A stretch of DNA of 64,000 nucleotides, from positions 46,041,086 to 46,105,085 of the forward strand of contig NC_074715.1 of NCBI RefSeq assembly GCF_947242115.1, read 5' to 3'. This document shows, piece after piece, positions 56,366 to 64,000 of this stretch. Numbering within the stretch: position 1 is the first letter of the stretch; each line of letters begins with the position of its first letter. The DNA is from Biomphalaria glabrata (lineage: Eukaryota > Mollusca > Gastropoda > Planorbidae). A program made the translations under genes and the position numbers. The notes beneath the pieces are model-generated. The model was given only the letters and a program-made list of their open reading frames with translations. It was not told the origin of the DNA and did not search any database.

Positions 56366-57653
56366 CAGCTCTCATAGCAAAAATACATCTCCTTTCTCTA
56401 TGGCTTTGTCAACACTGAAGGAAAACTGAAACCACATTCAATATAGTTGCAAACTAATTCAATTGACAGCCTAATATCTAATTATAGAAGGATAAGTCTG
56501 GTTTTACCTATTAAGATATTCATTTGAGATTGCAAACCTAATGCCTTTTTAACCTTATGTTCAATAGTGCAGAAAAAAAAATCATCAGTTAATTATTTTA
56601 TAAATTAGATAATTAGACATGCCGCAGATGTTATTTATTATAAGATCTAGATGTCAGCAATGTTTTAATTTTATTTTAAATAACTCACTTTGACAATGAG
56701 AAGAATCATTTGCTGATTTTTGTGTACTAGTAGAAATATATAACCTTAATAGTATAAGGTAAAAACTTAGCCAAAACAACTTAAGTAAAAAGGTTTTAAC
56801 ATACTGTATGGCTGAAGAATATTCCTGCCAAGTCTCATCAAGAATAGCTAGATTTTAATTTCTATAAGCAACTTGCATAAATACACCTTGCAATTTAATT
56901 ATTAGACATGCATACTGTAATAGGCGTGAATTTGATGGAAAATAGCCTATAAATGTAGTCAAGAGTTGTCTATTGAAAACACTTCTTCATATGAATTTTG
57001 ACTGAAACATTTGAAGTTGTTTATGTTAAAATGGAATATAATTTTGAATCATTTTCTGACTTACTGAGGAATTTGGTATTGTATAGTTTTTGAATGACAG
57101 ATGCAGCTTTTTATTAATGTCTATGACATAATTATAATGTAAATAAATGATTATACCCTTTGTGTTGAAATTGTTCTTTTAAATTTAGTATTTAGTGTGT
57201 GTTTAACAAAATGAATTGTGAATTCATTACAATTTATATTCTGAATTACTTGTAGTAGTTTAATAAGTTTTTTGCTAAATTAGCAATAAATAATCAATAC
57301 TCAGGTTAGGATGAGTCACACTTATCTGGCTATCAACAGAAATGAAGTGAAGTTTTGGTGATCCTGTCAACTTGTTTTTTTTTTTTTTTTAAAAAGACAT
57401 CTTTTATAGAATGCAGATTATATAGCTAGCTACCAGATTGTTTTCATATGCAAGATATGCACATAGCTATTCATTCTGATGTTTTATACATAACTTTCAG
57501 TGCTTCACTTGATTCTTTAACTTCTAAATACTGACATAATTTGTGGATCAACATGAAATACATTCTCTGAAATGTTTAGTGGGAAATTTAGTAGAGAATA
57601 TTAGGTTGGATGACATTGTCCTTCCAAGATTAACTAATAATAATGATATACTT
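56366..57653. other. Downstream flank of CCDC25
   Basis: AT-rich unique-looking sequence without frames, repeats or tRNAs that I can support. Part may belong to a longer CCDC25 3' UTR. Confidence 0.4.
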
Positions 57654-59071
57654 CAGTGATGTTCGACCTGGGTGCCATTTTATTTTTCGACACTTGTGTC
57701 ACGGGCCATATGAACAAAAAGTTACAGAAACGAAATGAAATTGACCTGAAACTATTTGATTAGAAGCTCGTGGATCTAATACTTACATTAATTAATGGGA
57801 TATTTTAACATTCATCCTTTTTTATACGCACCAGAAATTGGCTTCATTTCTCTACTTAAAAAATGAACAACATTGTAGCTAGCTATACCACCGACTCATT
57901 TTCTTGTGTCTATTTGGTAAATATTGCCATCCATCCTCCAACCTCTAGGCATAGTTTAATAATTTTTTATCCGCTATTCAAATCAAGAATGCTGTTATAT
58001 TTGTTGTGTGATGCAGTTTATATTTTGATCTTTTTTTTTAAAAAGAAATAGTTGGATCCTATTGTTAGACAAGACTAGCTGTCAAAATCATCATTCAAGA
58101 TACAGAAGTAATAAAATTACAAAGAAAGCTAGAACATCTTGAAGTAAAAAGTCTGTCATTCTCTTCATTTTAAGCTAAGAATATTTATTTATTTAAACAA
58201 AATTATCATTTTTTAGGTAATCGTTTTTACAGCAACAAAAAAAATGAGAACAAAGTTTAAATAAAAAAATACTCTAATGAGACTTTGAAGAACGATGAAA
58301 ATAATACAAATAGAAGTTATATAAACATACTTTGAATTAAATTTTCTCATTAAAAGATATATCTACAATTTTTTTTTCAATTCCATTTTACAAAATATTA
58401 CTTCAATATTTTTTCAGAATGCTGAGATTTATAAAAGTTAAAACATTAAATTTGATTTAAAACAGTTTAGTAAAAGAAAAGATAATGTTTTATGTAGTTG
58501 ATTTCCTCCCCCGCAAAGAACAATCTACAATCTTCCAATTAAGAACAGGACACACACCACTATTAAATTACCACCTGAACAAAATAAACTCCACACAACT
58601 CCCCCTTTGCAGACACTGCGCCCACCCCTTTGAAACCGTAAACCATATCCTCTTTGAATGCCCCTCCCTAATCCAGCTTAGGCAGACTCTACTTCCACTA
58701 CAGCCCAACATAACCAACACCGTGCACGGCAGTGCTGAACAGCTGAAGAAAACAGCACACTTTTTTTCCTTGGCATAGTCTGCAAAAGAGCTCACAGCTC
58801 AGCAGCAATAAATCTGGCTAGAAGAAGAAGAAGAATATAGTTGATATTTACGATTGAAAAACTATTAATTTTTATATAAATTAAAAATAGAAGACATCTT
58901 TTTCCAACAGTTATCCACCTTTGACGATGACTTTTCAGTAGATTATTTTCGTAGTACGGTCAAAGATATAGAGATATAGAGAGCTCTATGGACATTTTAT
59001 TAGCAAAAGTTTGCATTTTTATTCAAAAAAAAATTCTTTCTGGCTCGCGGGCCGTATTTTGGGCATCACTG
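57654..59071. mobile_element. hAT-like element carrying a nested LINE
   Basis: Left end CAGTGATGTTCGACCTGGGT; right end, inverted, CAGTGATGCCCAAAATACGG with CCCGCGAGCC beside it. The flanking octamers ATATACTT and ATGTAGTT agree at 6 of 8 positions. A related fragment lies at 30418-31135. No transposase is recognised. A 335-bp LINE tail (58503-58837) interrupts it, so the element's own length is about 1.07 kb. Confidence 0.7.
58503..58837 (+). mobile_element. LINE 3' end nested in the hAT-like element
   Basis: The frame reads RKEQSTIFQLRTGHTPLLNY, then LPLCRHCAHPFETVNHILFE and CPSLIQLRQTLLPLQPN. The CRHC...H-x4-C zinc motif and the preceding IFQLRTGH occur after the RNase H region of I/Jockey-like LINEs. 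A GAAGAAGAAGAA tail ends it. The octamer TAGTTGAT is repeated at both edges (58495-58502 and 58838-58845), the target duplication of a 5'-truncated insertion. Confidence 0.8.
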
Positions 59072-59279
59072 ATGTAGTTTTAAGGTGGCTGTTAACAAAC
59101 ATATTGTAGGCTGAAGACGGCTGTTAACTTATGCAGGTTCAAGGTGCTATGAGAACATAAAAAATATTAATTTGAGGGTGAAATTGACAAACTAATATAA
59201 ATAACATTTGAACAGTGAGGTTCTTATGTTACATTTGTAATGTAGAATGTCTGAGATCAATGGGGATCAAGTTACATAC

Positions 59280-59640
59280 CTTTGGTCCATGCACTGAAAA
59301 ATCTCACAAACCTTTTGTCGTAAAAAAACGCGGCACAACTTGAAGAGTCGAGTCTATGTCCCGGAGGAACGTTTGTAATGATCGTTTCATTAAGTTACGA
59401 GAGATTATCTTTGTTTTAGGTGCACTGATGACAAAGTATGGTTACCTTGTAGTCGATTCTTGCATTCACAGAAAGCCAATAGAGCTGTAACAGAATCGCG
59501 GCTTCTTTTGCGTAGAACTATTAGTGCAGGGTTGTCATGCAGCTTAGCGATTTTTCATCAGTTCTACCGGTCAGAAAGACGTCGCGGTAGTCGAAGTCGG
59601 GACAGTATGAATGCCAGATTTAGTTTTTTATTTGACTCCA
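59280..59640. promoter_or_regulatory. Repeat-poor, GC-richer island; possible promoter or first exon
   Basis: This stretch lacks the repeats around it and holds several CpG-bearing words (GTCGCGGTAGTCGAAGTCGG, ATCGCGGCTTC). On the minus strand ATGGACCAAAG is followed by GTATGT, a plausible first-exon donor near 59280. On the plus strand it could be the untranslated first exon of RFT1, 3.7 kb to the right. Neither is proven. Confidence 0.25.
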
Positions 59641-60299
59641 TTGTCTAATAATCTAATATGGTCGAATCTAGCCAATTTCCATTTATTAATTATTTTTTTT
59701 TTAAACACAGTAACATGAGCTCGACTGCTGTTGGCTCATACCTGTTTAACTTCCATACTGTGGGGACTGGGCAGATTTCATTCTAAGATTTAACCTGAGT
59801 TGAGCTTGTGCTTAGTCCACAAAACTAGATTTAAAAAAAAACATCATTTAGACCTTACAAGTTCACGTAAAGATAGGCCTATTAGGCCAGATCGTATTGT
59901 TATGTTGTGTAGTAGAACCTGTATAAGAAATGTCATGCGAATTCGCTTGATAGTTTAAGATATCCCTTGATACATATATAGGCTACATTGGTAGGCCTAC
60001 AATGGTCAGTGCGTTTGTAATATAGGCTAAATATGCTTTACTGGCTCTTTGTTATGTTGAAAGAAAAGGTTGTTTGTTTTTTCCCAAACTTCATGGAAGG
60101 CTCCCTATACTAAAAACATGAATTCTAATGGATGAAATATCATGGCTTTACTCTTACTTCCACCCCTCCCCTATTGATTTGGGGAAAGTTGAATAGGCCC
60201 TATTAGATAGAGATGGGAATCGAACCCATTTTTATAAAGTTCGGGTTCAGTTCAGTCGTAAGTGATGGTTGAGTTGGGTTCACTTCCCATCCCTACTGG
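59641..60299. other. No gene recognised
   Basis: AT-rich with GGCCTA words. No supported frame or repeat. Confidence 0.35.
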
Positions 60300-60400
60300 T
60301 AGGCCTACTTGACATGCATGACTATTGAGGCACAACGCGTAGGACGTAATCATCTTTTTTTGAGGTAACGTCTGTATTATATAAGATAAGAAGATAAGAC
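60300..60400 (+). mobile_element. CR1/L2-like LINE tail
   Basis: ACATGCATGACTATTGAGGC, ACAACGCGTAGGACGTAATC, GAGGTAACGTCTGTATTATA and TAAGATAAGAAGATAAGAC match the other 3' ends. Confidence 0.65.
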
Positions 60401-60479
60401 TTGAACATGAAAAGTGCTAACAAGAATATGATAAAAAGGAGAGTGGAAGAGTGGGATAGCGTTAAAAAATTAAACAATG

Positions 60480-60655
60480 GGTTTGTAAAATATTTGACAT
60501 GTTTCGGATGTTCCTTCAGAGTTGAAGATAGTTTACTTATTAGTCCAAACCTCCCGCTGGACGACGGGGGATAGAAGCGGCAGCTTTGACACGGAGGTCA
60601 CAATGGAAGCGGGCAGGGTTTGAACCCAGCGCACAAACTGCATGACCAGGCAGTC
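60480..60655 (-). repeat. SINE family B, inverted copy
   Basis: Inverted family B words: ATGTTTCGGATGTTCCTTCA, GAGTTGAAGATAGTTTACTT, AGTCCAAACCTCCCGC and GGCAGGGTTTGAACCCAGCG. With the copy at 60820 it forms an inverted pair about 165 bp apart. Confidence 0.65.
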
Positions 60656-60819
60656 TAACTGGGAGTAGGCCTATAGGGAATACTTTTTGAAGGCTTTAGA
60701 TTATTTATAGGCCTACAATTTTTCTGGCAAGCGTTATGTAAAACCTTGTATTAGGCCTATTATTATTATTTTTATAGCCCATATGGCTTGTCTCTAGATC
60801 TAGAAGGCTACCTGTGTAG

Positions 60820-60995
60820 ATGGCTGCCTGGTCGTGTGGTTTGCACGCTAGACTCTCGTTCAGATTCATCGATGGTCCCGGGTTCAAACCCTGCCCGCTC
60901 CCATCCCCCGTTGTCCTGCGGGAGTCTTGGACTAGGAAGTAATTATCTTCAACTCTGAAGGAACATCCGAAAATTATAAAACATTTTACAAACAT
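60820..60995 (+). repeat. SINE family B, forward copy
   Basis: GGCTGCCTGGTCGTGTGGTT, TGCACGCTAGACTCTCGTTC, GGTCCCGGGTTCAAACCCTG, CCCCGTTGTCCTGCGGGAGT and CTCTGAAGGAACATCCGAAA. Among the most complete family B copies here, including the A-box region. Confidence 0.75.
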
Positions 60996-61259
60996 TTTAC
61001 TGTGTAGTTCGCCAAACCATGCCAACATGTAGCCTACAATGTAGACCTAGTCTTGATATATCTCACTTGGTAAACTAAATTTAGACTATTTATCAATCAT
61101 GTACATGTGCGAAGAAAATACAACAAACAACTACCTTACAGATAATAATTATTAATATATGTCGGCTTTGTAAATAGGCGAATGTTTCACATTCAATTTA
61201 CCATATGTTCCTTCAAGAAAGAAGATCTCTAGTAAACAAATTATTGTAAACGTTACTCG

Positions 61260-61366
61260 TTTAAAATCTAGAGTTACAAAGAGTTGATCTAGCATAGATC
61301 TAGACTAGATCTCTAGTATCATCTAGTAGTCTAGATTCTAGTTCTAGAGTCTAGATAGATCAATTT
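61260..61366. repeat. CTAGATCT-word tract
   Basis: AGATCTAGACTAGATCTCTA and TCTAGTTCTAGAGTCTAGAT show the same word usage as the tracts in CCDC25 intron 1. Confidence 0.65.
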
Positions 61367-61619
61367 CTTTCTGACTAGATATAGCATCTACGACCCACAA
61401 ACTAAAAATACTACTAGTACTACGGCAACTAATATTGAACTAGATCTAGGCCAATCTAGCAGTGTGAGTGACTGCAGTCTAGCTCTAGATTTAGTTAGAT
61501 AAACATTTTACCCTTTCTGACTAGATATAGCATCTACGACCCACAAACTAAAAATACTACTAGTACTACGGCAACTAGCAGTGACTGCAGTCTAGCTCTA
61601 GATTTAGATAAACATTTTG
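61367..61619. repeat. 146-bp tandem duplication beside a CTAGATCT tract
   Basis: CTTTCTGACTAGATATAGCA starts at 61367 and again at 61513. Unit 1 is 146 bp. Unit 2 is about 36 bp shorter through a gap in its middle and ends near ATTTAGATAAACATTTT. Outside the gap the two units look nearly identical. Confidence 0.85.
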
Positions 61620-61752
61620 ATTTTTTTAGGTCAGATTTATTTATATTTGTTAGGATCTAGAAAATCTAGTCTAGGTCGTCTAGGATCTACAGTAACAGTT
61701 AAATAACTTAAATAAATTATTATATAATAATCTGATTAGAATTAGATACTAA

Positions 61753-62245
61753 GTGAAAAAGTGCAATACTGAGATCCTTGTGCGATCAGGTATTCCCAGC
61801 ATCTTTACAGCCCTCAGACAACGCCGTTTGCGCTGGCTTGGACATGTTTGCCGGAAGGAGGACAAGCGCATCCCGACAGTCATCCTCTATGGTCAACTCG
61901 CGACTGGCACAAGAAAAACTGGTCGCCCCCACCTCCGTTACATAGATGTAATAAAACGTGACCTCAAATCAGTGAACATCAATACTGACTATTGGGAAGA
62001 CATAGCTCTAGACCGCAACAGGTGGAAAGAGACAGTGACCAAGAAAGCTATGGACAGTGAAAGTACATGGGTCTCAGCTCAGGAAGAAAAACGGCCAGCT
62101 CCTCTACCACCGAAGCAAAAGCCACCTTAACCTGCGCTATCTGTAGATGGGAGTGTCTCTCCAAAATAGGGCTCCACAGCCACATGAGGAAGTGTGCTCT
62201 GAGATGAACCATAGTCGTTCTACGACTGAAGGAGGCCAATGCAAT
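61753..62245 (+). mobile_element. LINE C-terminal end with zinc finger (family L-beta)
   Basis: The frame reads KKCNTEILVRSGIPSIFTAL, RQRRLRWLGHVCRKEDKRIP, ILYGQLATGTRKTGRPHLRY and WEDIALDRNRWKETVTKKAM. After a frameshift comes TCAICRWECLSKIGLHSHMR with KC, a C-x2-C...H-x3-C zinc finger, then a stop at 62205. LRWLGHV-R, LYG-LATG-R-GRP-LR and the terminal finger are the usual end of this LINE family. 5'-truncated and not active. Confidence 0.88.
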
Positions 62246-63262
62246 AAATAATCTGATTAATCACAATCACATCACAGGAAATCACTGCAGTCAGTATAGT
62301 CACAGTCAAAAAGTGGACTACACACATGACTATGACAATGTCATAGCATACAACATATGTAGATCTACTAAGTAACTATCATCTGTGGAGATATCACCAA
62401 TATTTTTTCCAATAGATAGGTCTTTTAACCTACATTACATGCTTTAGAAGTCGTTTTAAGAGGTTTGCATATAGAAATAATCTTTAAAATCGCTACTACG
62501 TTAACCAGTAATTGAGAACAATTTACAACGTCTGTGGACTCATCAAGCTGTATGCTAAATATGGGAAAAGGAGCAGACATCATTTCCTGGATTACCTGAT
62601 TGTTAGATCAGAAGACATGTCAACTATTCTCCTGTGAACATTGTCATCTGGATATTGCCATAAATTTATTTTTTAATGAATTTTGCTCCAATAAAAAATC
62701 TAACAATGTCTTTGGCCTCTGACAATAATTCTTTGGTAATGGTCTTAGGTTTCATAGCTGCAATTCTGAGAGCACCAAATTGGAAGCGTCAATGGCTGCT
62801 ATGTTTTAATTATGGTACTTGCCACCTGAGTCAAGTCTCAATTTCTTGATTTCATCAGCCTTCAAAACTTAAATACTTGATGTCATTATTCTCAGAGCAC
62901 GGATGTTAGTTTGGCTTCAAATGTTTGGATAGAAGCTCATTACAAATAATGCATCAGAGTTTATCAATTCCTGCTTAAACTATTTAAGTAAAACCATACA
63001 CCAAAAAAAGTTCATTTTATTTTCTTAAAGTTCTTTTGTTCAAAGTCTGTGTTCATGAGTTGTTCCATATACCGACTTTATTTTCTCTTATACTATGGAC
63101 TATAATACGATGGCGTATTATTAATTAATTTCTCTTCATGGCGTGATTACAACACATTTGATGGATGGCATTAGTTGAAAAATGTATTCTAGTACATACA
63201 TACATAAATACATTATATCAATATTAATATAATTTAAAATAAAAATGTATTTGAATTTTCAG
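62246..63262. other. Upstream flank of RFT1; no gene recognised
   Basis: AT-rich sequence. No frame, tRNA or repeat I can support. It should contain an RFT1 intron or 5' region, because the exon at 63263 is preceded by a splice-acceptor-like TTTTCAG. Confidence 0.35.
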
Positions 63263-63293
63263 TTGAAGCATCTTTGTGCTGATTTAAGTGACC

Positions 63294-63356
63294 ATGAAGA
63301 GCTCAGCTTTACTGTCTGGAGCAGCTAAGGCAGCATCATACAACATGCTGCTGCAG
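63294..63356 (+). CDS. RFT1: Probable RFT1, first coding exon (gene runs off right edge)
   Basis: An exon from about 63263 (after TTTTCAG) holds a start codon at 63294 and 21 codons, MKSSALLSGAAKAASYNMLL plus Q, then the donor GTAATC in phase 0. Human RFT1 starts with 21 residues of the same pattern (LGHAARLASSGLLLQ), here LSGAAKAASYNMLLQ. RFT1 is a multi-span ER membrane protein needed for flipping of the Man5 lipid-linked oligosaccharide in N-glycosylation. Only the first residues before the first membrane span are in the window, so the name rests on a short match. The upstream part of the exon would be 5' UTR. Confidence 0.65.
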
Positions 63357-63759
63357 GTAATCTGAATTTGTCTTTTTATAGGTCATACATTTGGTGACAA
63401 ATTATTTTTTCTGAAAACATCTTAACATCATTTTAACTGATATGACTGGCCATCAATTAAGTTGTAATTAGGATATAATATTTAATAATGAGAATATGTG
63501 AGCTTAAAATATTGATGTACAAAAATAAATGCAGTGAGGAAAAGAAAAATTGAAATGGGTTTTCAAATAAATAAAGCTAAGAATCATGCATAAAGTCCTA
63601 GATGGGACTGCCTATTTGGCCTATATGTTTTCAGAATACATCTTCATTTTTTGTTACATTTTTGACAGCTGTTCTAAGTAGCCCTCTTTTTTTTTGTATG
63701 AAATAAAGAAGACAGTTCTAGGAGAGTTTAGAAGTTTAATGGGGACATAGTTATAACAT

Positions 63760-63965
63760 CTTGACTGAGAGGTCTCAAATTCTAATTCCAGTGAAGACAG
63801 AAATTCCTGATTTTTAAAAATATCCTGCTGTAATGTAAAGTTAAGTAAAGTTCCCATTGAAATCTTAAGGGCAGATGGTGTAAAGGTCATCCGTTTTTGT
63901 GGTCCACAGTTAACGAGGGTGTAATAAATATGTCCAGCACAACGACCAACCATTTTACTTTTTCT
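63760..63965 (-). repeat. SINE family A, diverged inverted copy
   Basis: In the minus sense it reads GTTGGTCGTTGTGCTGGACA, then ACCCTCGTTAACTGTGG, AAACGGATGACC and CATCTGCCC. The left part (TTCCAGTGAAGACAGAAATT) has head-like words in the opposite sense. It seems rearranged and lies in the first RFT1 intron. Confidence 0.5.
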
Positions 63966-64000
63966 CAACTAAAATTTTGTAGAGGAGTTTGAGCATGCAT

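Overview
The window looks like nuclear DNA of an animal, most likely a gastropod mollusc. It is AT-rich, has short exons with GT-AG introns, and is crowded with tRNA-derived SINEs, non-LTR (LINE) fragments, hAT-type DNA transposons and long tracts built from CTAGATCT words. The gastropod call is an inference from the repeat style. The animal call rests on two conserved intron-split genes and a Pol III-type tRNA gene.

Layout. From 1 to about 42.4 kb I see no protein-coding host gene. This part holds SINEs (several in pairs), 3' ends of a CR1/L2-like LINE with a GATAAG tail, other LINE fragments, at least six hAT-type elements (two short ones with perfect 8-bp target duplications), three minisatellites (52-bp, 16-bp and 33-bp units) and one good tRNA-Arg(CCU) gene on the minus strand at 8500-8572.

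From 42,529 to 56,165 on the plus strand lies a complete nine-exon gene for a 208-residue CCDC25 (NFACT-R/DUF814 family) protein. Its first coding exon is only 25 nt and is followed by an 8.47-kb intron. That intron holds CTAGATCT-rich tracts, a seemingly identical 534-bp tandem duplication, and a young antisense LTR element (44,855-50,382) with near-identical LTRs and a 5-bp target duplication. Intron 8 carries an antisense LINE reverse-transcriptase fragment.

Beyond CCDC25 there is a 1.4-kb hAT-like element with a LINE tail nested inside it (57,654-59,071), a repeat-poor stretch at 59.28-59.64 kb that could be a promoter or first exon, an inverted SINE pair, another CTAGATCT tract, a LINE C-terminus with a zinc finger, and finally the first coding exon (63,294-63,356) of a probable RFT1 gene, which runs off the right edge. 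CCDC25 and RFT1 have no known joint pathway; they are simply neighbours here.

I found no convincing new multi-gene system. The most notable items are the young non-autonomous LTR element with a long uninterrupted reading frame inside the CCDC25 intron, the datable nested insertions, and the tandem duplications in the CTAGATCT tracts.
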